A DNA stretch of 64,000 nucleotides from Saccharothrix sp. S26 (GCF_021390395.1 NZ_JAJUWT010000009.1:124001-188000); one strand, 5' to 3'; counted from the first letter of the stretch, positions 50,242-59,200 are shown. Notes: generated by a model not told the origin, from the sequence alone. Program-made: numbers and translations.

Positions 50242-50559
50242 TCACCCGGTCGGTCCCTGGTCGTCGCCCAGCCTCAGCGACCTCAGGAACGCCACGGCGG
50301 CCCGGTGGGCGGGCCCATCCGGTGGCACGACCTCCAGCAGGGCCACCAGCTCGAGCAGGCGGTCCTTGTCCACGGCCGCGAAGTACCGCACCAGGTAGGC
50401 GTTCCACCGGCTGTCCAGGTGCAACAGCACGCCACCGCTGCCGAGCACGTCGTCGACCAGCACCGGCGGACCGTCGTGCTCCTGGATGCTCCAGGCCGGC
50501 AGCGGCGCCACCAGGCGCCGGAACCGGTCGACCATCCGCTCGTACTCACGCCGATCCAC
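50242..50559 (-). CDS. Hypothetical protein (105 aa)
   Basis: A 105-residue soluble protein, rich in charged helices, starting at GTG 50559 (DRREYERMVDRFRRLVAPLP). Strands in the middle read GGVLLHLDSRWNAYLVRYFA. I do not recognise a family. It has normal codon bias, no signal peptide and no membrane helix, and is convergent with the methyltransferase. Confidence 0.6.
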   Translation of the reverse strand: MDRREYERMVDRFRRLVAPLPAWSIQEHDGPPVLVDDVLGSGGVLLHLDSRWNAYLVRYFAAVDKDRLLELVALLEVVPPDGPAHRAAVAFLRSLRLGDDQGPTG

Positions 50560-50740
50560 ACGTCACCCCTGACCACCGGGAACACCGCACCACCCGCTTC
50601 GCCAGCGGGTCCGGCGGTCGGGGAAGGACCGCAGCGCGATCGTCGCACACGCGTTCGAATCCCGGTCAAGTGGACTGAGCGGCGCGGCCGGGAGCCCGTC
50701 CCGGGCTGCGATCGTGGGCCGGCGGCGGGAAGGTGGTCGG

Positions 50741-51241
50741 GTGGACGCCCCGGATCACGAGGAGCGCCGGCTGAGGTTGCCCGTCGGTGGCGACGAGCGC
50801 GGCGGTGCGCCGGTCCTCGTGGTCGGGTTCGACGGTCAGGCGGCGAGCCTGGCCGCGTTGCGCACGGCCGCCGACCTGGCACGTCGCCTCGGCGCGGACC
50901 TGCACGTGGTGCACGGCGTGGACGTGCGGGACTACCCGATCGACTCCGACGCCGCGGTGGAGGTGTGGGAGGGCCACGCGCGCGAGGCGCTCGAACACCT
51001 GCTCGTCCTGGTCCGCGAGGCGTTGGCGCGGCACCCCGGCAGGTGGACCTACCACGCCTGGAACGGCGAGCCGGTGCGGCTGCTGGTCACCGTGGCCGAC
51101 GAGCAGGACGCCTTGATGATCGTGGTGGGCACGCACCGGCACCGGCCGCTGAGCCGGATGGTGCGGCGCTCGGTCAGCCGCGGCCTGCCTCGGGCCGCCC
51201 ACCGGCCCGTGCTGCTGGTCGCCGACCCCGCCGACCGGTGA
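50741..51241 (+). CDS. Universal stress protein (UspA family)
   Basis: A 166-residue UspA-like protein. The first strand and helix are APVLVVGFDGQAASLAALRT. The ATP-binding-type end is VVGTHRHRPLSRMVRRSVSR with HRPVLLVADP; the usual G-2x-G-9x-G(S/T) loop is altered to a GTHRHRP form with fewer glycines, so nucleotide binding is uncertain. The start chosen is GTG 50741, with GGGAAGG upstream; GTG 50714 in frame is possible. It is convergent with the PucR-type regulator. Confidence 0.85.
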   Translation: MDAPDHEERRLRLPVGGDERGGAPVLVVGFDGQAASLAALRTAADLARRLGADLHVVHGVDVRDYPIDSDAAVEVWEGHAREALEHLLVLVREALARHPGRWTYHAWNGEPVRLLVTVADEQDALMIVVGTHRHRPLSRMVRRSVSRGLPRAAHRPVLLVADPADR

Positions 51242-51253
51242 CCACCCCGGGCG

Positions 51254-52432
51254 TCAGTCGGCGGACGACGGCCAGTCCAGCAGCTTCGCGCCGAGCACGG
51301 CCACGTGCAGCGACAGCGCCTGGGCGTGGTCCTCGACGTGGTAGCCGGTGAGCTCGGCGACCCGCTGGAGGCGGTAGGTCACCGTGCGGACGCCCAGGTG
51401 CAGCTCGCGCGCGCAGGCCGCCGCGACCTGCCCGTTGGCGAAGTAGGACGCGAGGGTGTCCAGCAGCGGCCCGGGCCCGCCCCGCGCGCCGCGCAACGGT
51501 TCGAGGACGACCGACACCAGGTTCTCCAACGCGGCGCGGTCGCGCAGCAGCACCCGGTACACCAGCAGGTCGACGGCCTTGTGCAGGCGACCGGGCAGGC
51601 CCAGCCGCTCGGCGATGTCCAGGGCGTGCCTGGCCTGCTCGAACGACCGCACGACGCCGCCGGGGCCGGAGTGGGCGCGACCGAGCCCGACCCGCCAGGC
51701 GGAGTCCGGCCCCAGCGCCGCCGCGACCTGGCGCACGAACTCGTCCGGCACGTCGGTCATCGCCTCGGGCGCGACGCAGACGAGCAGGCCCTCCTTGGTG
51801 GTGACCAGCACGTCGCGGGAGTCCAGGCGCAGGCCCAGCGACGTCTCCACCGCGCGGAACACCGCGCCGCCGTCGACCACCGGGTGCGCGGAGCGGACGG
51901 CCGCCACGACGTTGCTGCCGGCCAGCCGGAGCCCGAACCGCTCGGCCCGCTCGGCGAGCTGCCCGAGGTTGCGCCCGTCGAGCAGGTCGTCGACGAACTC
52001 GCGGCGGAACGACTCCTCCTGGCGCACCGACCAGCGCTGCGCCTCCTCGTAACCCTCCGCGATCGCCGTGACGGCGGCGTCGGCGGCTTTGAACACCGCC
52101 TCCCCCGCGGCGCGCACGGCGTCGGCCCCGGTCGCCCGCCGCACCCCGGACAACGACCGCCACGCCAACCAGGTGGCGCTCAGGTGCAGGTCGATCACCC
52201 CGTGCAGGGACACGCCCCGCTCGGCCGCGCGAGCGCCCACCTCGCGCCGGACCCTCAGCCGGTCCGGCCGCAACGGCTGCCTCGTCGTGCTGACCTCGTC
52301 CAGCTCCGCGAGGTACCCGTCGAGGAGGTCGGCGGGCACCCCCTGCGCGTCGGCGCTGGCCCGTTCCGCGATCCCGGCCAACGGGTTCGCGCCGTCCTCG
52401 GGTGCGGGAGCCGCCCGCCTGGTTCGTGCCAT
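51254..52432 (-). CDS. PucR-family (CdaR-like) transcriptional regulator
   Basis: A 392-residue regulator. The C-terminal PucR helix-turn-helix (LLDTLASYFANGQVAAACAR, HLGVRTVTYRLQRVAELTGY) is clear. The middle holds a GGDEF-like (degenerate) domain (VVAAVRSAHPVVDGGAVFRA to WRVGLGRAHSGPGGVVRSFE). The N-terminal 170 residues are helical. Such proteins sense metabolites and control catabolic or secondary pathways. The start is ATG 52432 (ARTRRAAPAPED); the target is unknown. Confidence 0.88.
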   Translation of the reverse strand: MARTRRAAPAPEDGANPLAGIAERASADAQGVPADLLDGYLAELDEVSTTRQPLRPDRLRVRREVGARAAERGVSLHGVIDLHLSATWLAWRSLSGVRRATGADAVRAAGEAVFKAADAAVTAIAEGYEEAQRWSVRQEESFRREFVDDLLDGRNLGQLAERAERFGLRLAGSNVVAAVRSAHPVVDGGAVFRAVETSLGLRLDSRDVLVTTKEGLLVCVAPEAMTDVPDEFVRQVAAALGPDSAWRVGLGRAHSGPGGVVRSFEQARHALDIAERLGLPGRLHKAVDLLVYRVLLRDRAALENLVSVVLEPLRGARGGPGPLLDTLASYFANGQVAAACARELHLGVRTVTYRLQRVAELTGYHVEDHAQALSLHVAVLGAKLLDWPSSAD

Positions 52433-52721
52433 GGCCGTGAGTCTGACAACCGCCGGGGCACCGGCCACGACCGAGTGCCGCACGGGCGGTCGTGGTGGTG
52501 CTCGGTGGGGGGCGGGTGAGGCACGTCCACATCGGACGGAACCCGGGCTGCCCGTGCCGGTGACCGGGCAGGCACTGGATTGATCTCGAACAGCTCACGA
52601 AAAGGTCAACCGGACGCCGCCCGCGCACGCGGACTGGGAAAGTCCCGCGCTGCGACCGGCAGGGGAACCCCGATGCGTGCGATGAGCGCCCGCACCCCGC
52701 CGGTTGCCGGAAGGAACCGCG

Positions 52722-53087
52722 GTGAACCAGACCGACTCGTCCCTCTTCGTCGTCCCCGCCCTCATCGGCGCGGCGATCGGGATCTTCATGATCGTGGCCC
52801 TGTGGAAGGTCTTCACGAAGGCGGGCCGGCCCGGCTGGGCGGCGATCATCCCCATCTACAACCTGTACGTCCAGCTCAAGATCGTGGGCCGCCCGGGCTG
52901 GTGGCTGATCCTGTTCATCATCCCGTTCGTCAACATCGTCGTCTCGTTGATCGTCGCGATCGACCTGGCGAAGTCGTTCGGGAAGGGCGCCGGGTTCGGC
53001 GTCGTCGGCCTCTGGCTGTTCGGGATCATCGGCTACCCGGTGCTGGCCTTCGGCAGCGCCACCTACCGCGGTCCCGCGGCGGCCTGA
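52722..53087 (+). CDS. DUF5684-like small membrane protein
   Basis: A 121-residue protein with three or four hydrophobic segments: LIGAAIGIFMIVALWKVF, the hallmark GRPGWAAIIPIYNLYVQLKI, PGWWLILFIIPFVNIVVSLI and a C-terminal helix. The repeated GRPGWxxIIP pattern is typical of DUF5684 (signal-peptidase-I-associated) proteins. The start is GTG 52722 (NQTDSSLFVVPAL) with GGAAGGAAC upstream. The function is not known. Confidence 0.85.
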   Translation: MNQTDSSLFVVPALIGAAIGIFMIVALWKVFTKAGRPGWAAIIPIYNLYVQLKIVGRPGWWLILFIIPFVNIVVSLIVAIDLAKSFGKGAGFGVVGLWLFGIIGYPVLAFGSATYRGPAAA

Positions 53088-53093
53088 CCGCCG

Positions 53094-53136
53094 CGCGCGG
53101 CCGGGCGTCCTCCGTGCGAGGAAGCCCGGCCGCGCG
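53094..53136. terminator. Strong bidirectional hairpin
   Basis: Perfect 13-bp arms (CGCGCGGCCGGGC at 53094-53106, 53124-53136) enclose a second stem TCCTC/GAGGA (53108-53112, 53118-53122) with loop CGTGC. It lies between the convergent DUF5684 and secreted-protein genes and can serve both. Confidence 0.85.
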
Positions 53137-53151
53137 GACCGGTCGCGGTGA

Positions 53152-54171
53152 TCAGTGGGAGACCTGCCAGTGGCTGTTGGCCGTCTGCAGGGTGAACGAC
53201 AGACCGTAGCAGCCGAAGTCCGCGCTGGACACGCTGCCCGGTGGCGTCACCGACGAGTTGCCCGGGGTCAGCGGCGTCCACGTGCCGTTGACCTTGATCT
53301 GCAGGTTGGCGGCGTGGAACTGGGTGCCGTAGGTCTCGGTGCAGTAGTAGCCCTCGCCGGTGGCGGGGTTGTAGTCGGTGTAGACCTCGAACATGCTCCA
53401 GCCGCCGTGCGGGTCGACCAGCTTGCTGGTGTCGGCGCTGGTGAACAGCGCGTCCCAGGTCGAGGTCGTGTAGTTGTACAGGTAAGCGGTCCACGAGTTG
53501 GTCACGGCGTTGGTCTGCACGTCCAGCACGGTGTAGGCGGGCAGGCCCTGGAACGTCGTGGTGTACGTGCTCAGGAACGACGAGTTGATCCAGGCCACGG
53601 CGGCGAAGCCGGGCGAGGCGGCGCACCAGTCCCACGCGCCGACGCCGTTGCCGCCCTGCCAGTAGAACGTGGTGACCTCGATGCACGTCTTGCCGCTCGG
53701 GACGAGCGTCGGCGCGTACACCACGTCGGGGTTCCCGGACGGGATGCTGATGCCGGGGTTGATGGTGTGGGTGGCCTGGGCGCCGTCGGAGACGACGGTC
53801 GGGAACGCGCCCCAGACGGTGTGCAGCGAACCGCTCCACGGCGGGAGCGGCACCGAGGACGATGCCTGCCGGCGTGTTTGGGCCGCCTTGAAGTCCTCGC
53901 CCCGCTTGAGGACCTGCTCGCCGAGCTTCGCGCCGGCCGCCGCCTTCGCCGCCTCACCGCGTAAAGCCGGCACCGACTTCCCGCTGATCGGCGAGTCCGG
54001 CGTGGGCGGGGTGACCTTGCCCGGCCGGGTGACCCGGCCCGGCTGGTCGGCCGCGACCGCCGCCGCGGGCACGGCCGGGGCCAGCAACGCGCCGGCGGCC
54101 AGCAGCGCGATCGCGGCCCGGCGGAGCCGGGAGCGGCGCGGGACAACAGGTGGGAGCGGTGATGACGGCAC
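53152..54171 (-). CDS. Secreted protein of unknown family
   Basis: A 339-residue secreted protein. The start is GTG 54171 with AAAGGAAAC upstream. The signal peptide is SRLRRAAIALLAAGALLAPA, then VPAAAVAADQP with AxA-type sites. A Pro-rich and helical linker runs to about 110. The body is beta-rich with many aromatic and Thr/Ser residues (TVWGAFPTVVSDGAQATHTI, TTFYWQGGNGVGAWDWCAAS, AYTVLDVQTNAVTNSWTAYL). Four or more Cys could pair outside the cell. I do not recognise a named family; a carbohydrate-binding or concanavalin-like fold is only a guess. Confidence 0.75.
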   Translation of the reverse strand: MPSSPLPPVVPRRSRLRRAAIALLAAGALLAPAVPAAAVAADQPGRVTRPGKVTPPTPDSPISGKSVPALRGEAAKAAAGAKLGEQVLKRGEDFKAAQTRRQASSSVPLPPWSGSLHTVWGAFPTVVSDGAQATHTINPGISIPSGNPDVVYAPTLVPSGKTCIEVTTFYWQGGNGVGAWDWCAASPGFAAVAWINSSFLSTYTTTFQGLPAYTVLDVQTNAVTNSWTAYLYNYTTSTWDALFTSADTSKLVDPHGGWSMFEVYTDYNPATGEGYYCTETYGTQFHAANLQIKVNGTWTPLTPGNSSVTPPGSVSSADFGCYGLSFTLQTANSHWQVSH

Positions 54172-54411
54172 AGCCGTTTCCTTTCGACACAAGGGATCTG
54201 CCCACCGCGGACGAAGAAGGACCACGCGAACGACACGTGCCGTGTCCCCCCAGGACGTCGCGGTGATCCCAGACTGCTCCTCCCCCGCGATCACGGCTAT
54301 ACGACGACCGGCTGACGCGGTTGTGTCCAACGCCATACGTGATCATGTCCTCTGCGGGGCCCCGAACCCCCTCGCTAAAGTGCCGGAATTCCCTCAGGAC
54401 AAGGAGACCCG

Positions 54412-55212
54412 ATGACGGACCTCTCGGCCTCGGTCGAATCGGTGGAGCAGCTCGCACTGGTCTGGCGGGGCATGGTGCTCGACCGCGATCCGGACGCCGA
54501 CGTGCGGGACCTGCCGGGCATCGCGGTCCGCTGGGCCGACTGCCGGTTCGCGTTCTGGAACTGCGTCACGCTGACCGACGTCGGCGCGGACGCCGAGCTG
54601 CTCGGGCAGCGCCTGGCCCAGGTCGCGGAGATCATGCGCGCGAAGCGGCAGCCGGGGTTCCTGTGGCTCTTCGAGGACCTCCTGGCCGAGGACGCCCGCG
54701 CCGGGCTGGCGGAAGCCGCCGAACGCGCGGGACTCCAGCACGCCTTCCCCGGCACGGGCATGGCGGGCGACCTGCTGCCGCTGGACGAGCCGACCCACCC
54801 CGACCTGACGTTCGCGCGCGTGACGACCGACGAGCAGCTGCTGGCCTACGCGGACCTCAACTCGCGCGCTTACGGCTTCCCGCTGGAGGACGGCCGCGAC
54901 GGCATCGCCGGCTCCACCCTGTGGAAGCAGGACGTGCACGCCTACCTGGGCTTGCGCGACGGCGTGCCGGTGACGTGCGCGGCGTCGGTCGAGGCGGGCG
55001 GCAGGCTGTTCGTCGCGCTCGTCGCCACCGACCCGGCCTGGCAGGGCAAGGGGTACGGCGAGGCCGTGACGCGCAAAGCCCTGCACGAGGGCGGTCGGGC
55101 CACCGGTCTGACCCGCGCCACGCTGCACGCCACCCCCGCCGGTGCGCCCGTGTACCTGCGGATCGGCTTCGAGCCGAACTCCACGGTGCACTTCTACGGC
55201 CTCAAGGGCTGA
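54412..55212 (+). CDS. GNAT-family N-acetyltransferase
   Basis: A 266-residue protein. The C-terminal GNAT domain has strand-4/helix-3 segment LFVALVATDPAWQGKGYGEA, which holds the acetyl-CoA loop (Q-G-K-G-Y-G), and the ending GAPVYLRIGFEPNSTVHFYG. The N-terminal half looks like a second, degenerate GNAT-like module. The substrate is unknown. The start is ATG 54412 with CAAGGAGAC upstream. It is convergent with the MerR gene, with an 11-bp overlap. Confidence 0.88.
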   Translation: MTDLSASVESVEQLALVWRGMVLDRDPDADVRDLPGIAVRWADCRFAFWNCVTLTDVGADAELLGQRLAQVAEIMRAKRQPGFLWLFEDLLAEDARAGLAEAAERAGLQHAFPGTGMAGDLLPLDEPTHPDLTFARVTTDEQLLAYADLNSRAYGFPLEDGRDGIAGSTLWKQDVHAYLGLRDGVPVTCAASVEAGGRLFVALVATDPAWQGKGYGEAVTRKALHEGGRATGLTRATLHATPAGAPVYLRIGFEPNSTVHFYGLKG

Positions 55213-55567
55213 GGCGGGGCACCTCGGCGGCGAGGATCGCGTCGAGGTTGGCACGGGTGGCTTCGAGCTCGTCGATGGCCTCGCCGATCCGGTCGCGGTG
55301 CTCGACCAGCGCGGCGACCAGCTCCGGGCAGGTCGGGGCGAGCAGGCCGTCGTCGTCCACCATGCACGGCAGGGCCTGGGCGATCTGCGCGACGCCCAGG
55401 CCCGCGGCCAGCAGCACGCGGATGCGGCGCACCGCCGGGACGTCCGCGTCGCGGTACACGCGGTAGCCGCTCGGGCGGCGTTCGGGGCGCAGCAGGCCCT
55501 GTTCCTCGTAGTAGCGCAACGCGCGTTCGCTGACGCCCGTCCGCCGCGACAGTTCCCCGATCCGCAT
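55202..55567 (-). CDS. MerR-family transcriptional regulator
   Basis: A 121-residue MerR regulator. The helix-turn-helix and wing are MRIGELSRRTGVSERALRYY, EEQGLLRPERRPSGYRVYRD. A dimerisation helix follows (EAIDELEATRANLDAIL). A single Cys lies in PTCPEL, so metal sensing is unlikely; the group usually senses small organic molecules or redox state. It is divergent from the imine-reductase-like gene at 55619, and a long near-palindrome sits between them, as expected for a MerR-activated promoter. Confidence 0.93.
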   Translation of the reverse strand: MRIGELSRRTGVSERALRYYEEQGLLRPERRPSGYRVYRDADVPAVRRIRVLLAAGLGVAQIAQALPCMVDDDGLLAPTCPELVAALVEHRDRIGEAIDELEATRANLDAILAAEVPRLSP

Positions 55568-55578
55568 CCACGTCCCGC

Positions 55579-55602
55579 CTTGACTTTGACGTCAACGTCA
55601 AG
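55579..55602. promoter_or_regulatory. 24-bp near-palindromic MerR operator
   Basis: CTTGACTTTGAC joined to GTCAACGTCAAG is a dyad with 22 of 24 positions symmetric, centred on GACGTC. It lies in the 51-bp gap between the divergent MerR and oxidoreductase genes. The dyad contains TTGAC on both strands, so it can overlap -35 boxes for both promoters, typical for MerR control. Confidence 0.75.
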
Positions 55603-55618
55603 GTTTAGCTTAGCCGGC

Positions 55619-56449
55619 ATGACACCTGTGACCGTCCTCGGACTCGGCCCGATGGGGCGGGCGGCGGCGACCGCGTTCGCCGCCGCCGGCCACCCCACCA
55701 CCGTGTGGAACCGCACGCCCGGCAAGGGGGACGACCTCGACGCCGAGGTGGCCGGCACGGCCGCCGAAGCGATCGCCGCCGGCCCCCTGGTCGTCGTGTG
55801 CGTGCTGGACTACGAAGCCGTGCGATCGATCCTCGACGCCGACGCGCTGAAGGGCCGCACGCTGGTCAACCTCACCGGCGGCTCGCCCGCCCAAGCCCGC
55901 GCGATGGCCGCGTGGGCGGTGGAGCACGGCATCGACTACCTCGACGGCGTGATCCTCAACGGCGTGGTCGGCGGCCCGGAGGCGGCTCTGCTGTACAGCG
56001 GGCCGGACGAGGTCTACCGGGCGCACCGGTCGACGTTGGCCGCGCTGGGCGAGAACGGCCGTCACGTCGGCGTGGACCCGGGGCGGGCGGCCGCGTTCAA
56101 CGTGTCCCTGCTCGACCTGTTCTGGACGTCGATGTTCGGGGTCGTGCACGCGTTCCGACTGGCCGCCGCGCAGGACATCGCCGCCGCCGACCTCCGCGAC
56201 CAGGCGAAGCTCATGGCCGGCCTGCTGCCCGAGCTGGTCGACGTGGTCGCCGAGCACATCGCCGCGGACCGCTTCCCCGGTGACGCCTCCACGATCACCT
56301 CGGCGGCCGCGATCCTGACCGACGTCGTCGACACCGTGCGGGCGCACGGCCTGGACGACGGCGTGCTCGACGCCGGGCTGGCCGCCGTGCGCCGGGCGGT
56401 CGAGGCCGGGCACGGCGCGGAGGGCTTCTCCCGACTGGCCGTGCTCTAG
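55619..56449 (+). CDS. NAD(P)-dependent oxidoreductase, imine-reductase (IRED) type
   Basis: A 276-residue 6PGDH-like enzyme. The NADP motif is VTVLGLGPMGRAAATAFAAA, followed by TTVWNRTPGK. VVVCVLDYEAVRSIL and GRTLVNLTGGSPAQARAMAA are typical of the imine reductase branch, as is the C-terminal NVSLLDLFWTSMFGVVHAF, which contains the Asp at the usual proton-donor position. It reduces cyclic imines or similar substrates with NADPH. The start is ATG 55619. Control by the divergent MerR regulator is likely. The natural substrate is unknown. Confidence 0.88.
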   Translation: MTPVTVLGLGPMGRAAATAFAAAGHPTTVWNRTPGKGDDLDAEVAGTAAEAIAAGPLVVVCVLDYEAVRSILDADALKGRTLVNLTGGSPAQARAMAAWAVEHGIDYLDGVILNGVVGGPEAALLYSGPDEVYRAHRSTLAALGENGRHVGVDPGRAAAFNVSLLDLFWTSMFGVVHAFRLAAAQDIAAADLRDQAKLMAGLLPELVDVVAEHIAADRFPGDASTITSAAAILTDVVDTVRAHGLDDGVLDAGLAAVRRAVEAGHGAEGFSRLAVL

Positions 56450-56467
56450 CTCCGGGCGGAGAACCCG

Positions 56468-56820
56468 AAGTCGGTGGACGAGCTGATCGACGCGCCGGCC
56501 GCCCGGTCCGCCGCCGCGCAGCGCATGACGAACTCGATGTCGGAGCAGCAGCGCCAGGAGCTGTCGGCGCTGTCGCAGCAGGCTTTCGGCGACTCCGGCG
56601 TCGGCGCGCGGTTGTCGCAGTCGGACGCCTTGTTGCAAGGGCAGCGGCCGGGCGAGGACTGGAACGGCTCGGCGCGGTTGCGCGGCAACAACCCGCTGGG
56701 GCTGGGCGAGGGCGCGCGGGCGATGGCGGACCTGGCCGAACTGGACGCGCCGGCCGAGCAGCTCGCGCAGTCCTGGGGTCGCCTGGGCATCCGCCGCCGC
56801 TTCACCGGAACCGGCTCAGT
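56468..56820 (+). pseudogene. Fragment of a VWA-domain protein gene
   Basis: A plus-strand stretch without its own credible start reads PKSVDELIDAPAARSAAAQR, MTNSMSEQQRQELSALSQQA, GVGARLSQSDALLQGQRPGE, DWNGSARLRGNNPLGLGEGA and MADLAELDAPAEQLAQS. This closely follows the interior of a conserved actinobacterial VWA-domain (magnesium-chelatase-D-like) protein. Both the upstream part and the VWA domain are absent, and the match breaks at about 56790 (WGRLGIRRRF). It is a leftover internal piece. It abuts the oxidoreductase stop, suggesting a deletion joint at about 56455-56470. Confidence 0.65.
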
Positions 56821-56838
56821 ACAGCCGACCCGGTCACC

Positions 56839-56870
56839 GTCCACCCGGCGGGCAGGCCCGCCGGGTGGAC
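56839..56870. terminator. Perfect 14-bp stem terminator
   Basis: GTCCACCCGGCGGG (56839-56852) pairs perfectly with 56857-56870 around CAGG. It lies 9 nt past the stop of the secreted repeat protein (minus strand). Confidence 0.85.
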
Positions 56871-56879
56871 GTGGCCGCG

Positions 56880-59156
56880 TTATCGGGGAGCCGCCAGCAC
56901 GGTCGGTTCGCCGAACGTCGCCAGGCCCGGCACGCCCCGCCGGTCGTAGACGACGACGGTGCCGTTGGGCGTGCGGTAGGTGATCGTCCACAGTGGCGTG
57001 CTGCCGTTGTCCACCGTCGTCGTGGTCGGGTCGGTGGCCGACGCCAGGTCCGGGGTGTTGACCGGCGACCAGTCGCCGAACACGCCCGAGCCCGAGGTGG
57101 TCTCGAAGCTCGCGTGCACGATGCCGTCCGCGGCCCGGGCGACGACCGCCGTGCGACCCAGCTGGGGGTCGAGGACGGCCGACGGCGCACCGTCCGCGAC
57201 GAGCGTGCCGACCGCGTCCCACTCCGCCGGGAACACGCCGGTCGTGTCCTGGACCTTCGTGGTGACGGTGCCGTCGCCGGACGTGGCGAACACGCGCAGC
57301 CGGTAGCCGGGGTACACCACGACCGATGGGGTGCCCCGGCCCGTGCCGCCCAGGCCGGTCCACGCGGTGGTGGTGCCGTCGGTGCGGTACAGCAGGGTGC
57401 CGACGGTGCCGTCGCTCGCCCGGCCGAACACCTGGACGCCGTCGCGGACCCGCACGGCGACCGGCGTGCCGGTGAGGTTCACGTCGCCGAGGTTGCGCCA
57501 CGCCGATCCGCCGTGCACCCACAGCTTGCCGTCCACGTCGGCGGCGAACAGGGCGGTCGAGCCGTTGTCGAGGGTGACGGCGGTGGGTGCGGCGGCCAGG
57601 GAGCCGCCGAGGTCCGACCAGCCGGTCCAGGTGGCCGCGCGGGGCGCGGTCTGGCCGCTGGACCACACGTCGCCGCCGTCGGTGTACTGGGCGAACACGG
57701 CCAGCGAGCCGTCGGGCCTCGCGTTGAGCGCCGGACGTCCGGTGAACGCCTCGTTGCCCGAGATCACGGTGTACTGGACGGTGCTGAAGTTGTCCAGGTT
57801 CTCCTGGTGGCCGATGACCACGCGGCCGATGTTGTCGACGTAGGCGTACTCCAGCGCGCCGACGAGCTGCCCGCCGGTGGCCGGGGCCTGCACGACGGCG
57901 ACGGGCGTGTCGGGCACGACCGGGAGCACCGGCTGGGGTTCGGCGAACCAGCCCTCCAGGTCGATGTAGACGGTGATGGCGCTGGTGCTGATGTTGCGGA
58001 CGCGGACCTTGCCGTCCGTGCCGGGCTTGATGACGGTGGACGACCGGTGCGCCGAGCCGGCCGCGAACTGGGTCAGCGTCGCGGCCGGTTCGGCGGTGCC
58101 GGTGCCCCACGCGCGCAGCGTGCCGGCGACGGTGCTGCCCGCCGCTTCCAGGCTCAGCGCCGCGCCCGCGATACCGCGCGTCGGCAGGCCGTTGGTGCCG
58201 CCGACGGGGAGGTCGATCGAGGAGGCGGCGGCGATCTGACCCGCGTAGAGCCGGGCGGTGACCGGTCGCAGGCCCGCGCCCGCGGTGGACGTCTTGGTCG
58301 CGTAGCCCATCAGGTCGATGACCAGGTGCGCGGCACCACCGCCCTTGTTGGTGACGGTCACCTTGCCGTCCGCACCGAGCGTGATGGCCGCGCCGGAGGC
58401 GTTGTTGATGCCGTTCTCGTAGTTCATCAGGGACTGGACGCCGGTCGTGCCGGACGCGGTGGCCTGGAAGTAGCCCGCCGCGGCCGGCGGGGACAGCGTG
58501 ATCTGGGCGAACACGGCCGCCGCGCCCACCGGCACACCGGCGGTGGCCAGGCTGATGGTGCGGCTGGCGCCGGCCGGGATCGCGCCCGCCGTGATGCCGA
58601 GGCCCGTGTTGGTGTTGATCACGCGGCTCGGGGCGACCGGGACGAACCCGCCGTTGGTCGTGCCGGTGCCGGTGGTGAAGTAGCCGTGCACCTCCACCAG
58701 CAGGTGCGTGGTGCCGGCGTTGTTGTACACCGAGACCTTGCCGTTCGCGCCCGGCCGCACGATCGCGCCGTTGGACAGCGTCTGCGTCGCCATCACGTTG
58801 ACCATCGCCACGCCGGGCATGGTGGTGCCGTCCGGCCACGCCTTCAGGTAGGTGTTGGCGGTCGGCCCGATGGCCACGATCCGCAGGTACAGGGCGCTGA
58901 CGCCGGTGGTCGGGATGCCGCCGACCCCCAGCACCGGGAACGTGGTGACGCTGCGCGCGCCCCGCGTGCCGCCGGCCGCGCCGACGCCCGTGCGCGTGTC
59001 GAGCACGGACCTGGCGGCGGTGAACGGCACGTAGTCGCCGCCCCGGCCCGCCGCGTCGGCGTGCGCGGCCGGTGTTGCGGGCACGACGGCCAGTGCCAGC
59101 GCCACGAGCGCGGCGACGAGCACCGCGACCCCTCGACGCGACTCCACTGTGGACAT
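56880..59156 (-). CDS. Large secreted protein: three N-terminal beta domains and a propeller-like lectin half
   Basis: A 758-residue exported protein. The signal peptide is GVAVLVAALVALALAVVPAT with an AHADA site. Three similar beta domains follow (about 40-155, 160-275, 280-395). The first two open with VLDTRTGVGA and VINTNTGLGI. The three close with LLVEVHGYFTT, LVIDLMGYATK and VYIDLEGWFAE. After a Pro-rich linker, residues about 415-758 carry repeats such as WTGWSDLGGSLAAAPTAV and GKLWVHGGSAWRNLG, like PLL/tectonin-type lectin propellers. It probably binds sugars outside the cell. The start is ATG 59156, 44 nt after the RHS stop, so it is likely co-expressed with that gene. Confidence 0.82.
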   Translation of the reverse strand: MSTVESRRGVAVLVAALVALALAVVPATPAAHADAAGRGGDYVPFTAARSVLDTRTGVGAAGGTRGARSVTTFPVLGVGGIPTTGVSALYLRIVAIGPTANTYLKAWPDGTTMPGVAMVNVMATQTLSNGAIVRPGANGKVSVYNNAGTTHLLVEVHGYFTTGTGTTNGGFVPVAPSRVINTNTGLGITAGAIPAGASRTISLATAGVPVGAAAVFAQITLSPPAAAGYFQATASGTTGVQSLMNYENGINNASGAAITLGADGKVTVTNKGGGAAHLVIDLMGYATKTSTAGAGLRPVTARLYAGQIAAASSIDLPVGGTNGLPTRGIAGAALSLEAAGSTVAGTLRAWGTGTAEPAATLTQFAAGSAHRSSTVIKPGTDGKVRVRNISTSAITVYIDLEGWFAEPQPVLPVVPDTPVAVVQAPATGGQLVGALEYAYVDNIGRVVIGHQENLDNFSTVQYTVISGNEAFTGRPALNARPDGSLAVFAQYTDGGDVWSSGQTAPRAATWTGWSDLGGSLAAAPTAVTLDNGSTALFAADVDGKLWVHGGSAWRNLGDVNLTGTPVAVRVRDGVQVFGRASDGTVGTLLYRTDGTTTAWTGLGGTGRGTPSVVVYPGYRLRVFATSGDGTVTTKVQDTTGVFPAEWDAVGTLVADGAPSAVLDPQLGRTAVVARAADGIVHASFETTSGSGVFGDWSPVNTPDLASATDPTTTTVDNGSTPLWTITYRTPNGTVVVYDRRGVPGLATFGEPTVLAAPR

Positions 59157-59200
59157 TGCTCTCCCTCTCCTGCCGGCGCCGCCGCTTCCGGGCGTCACCG

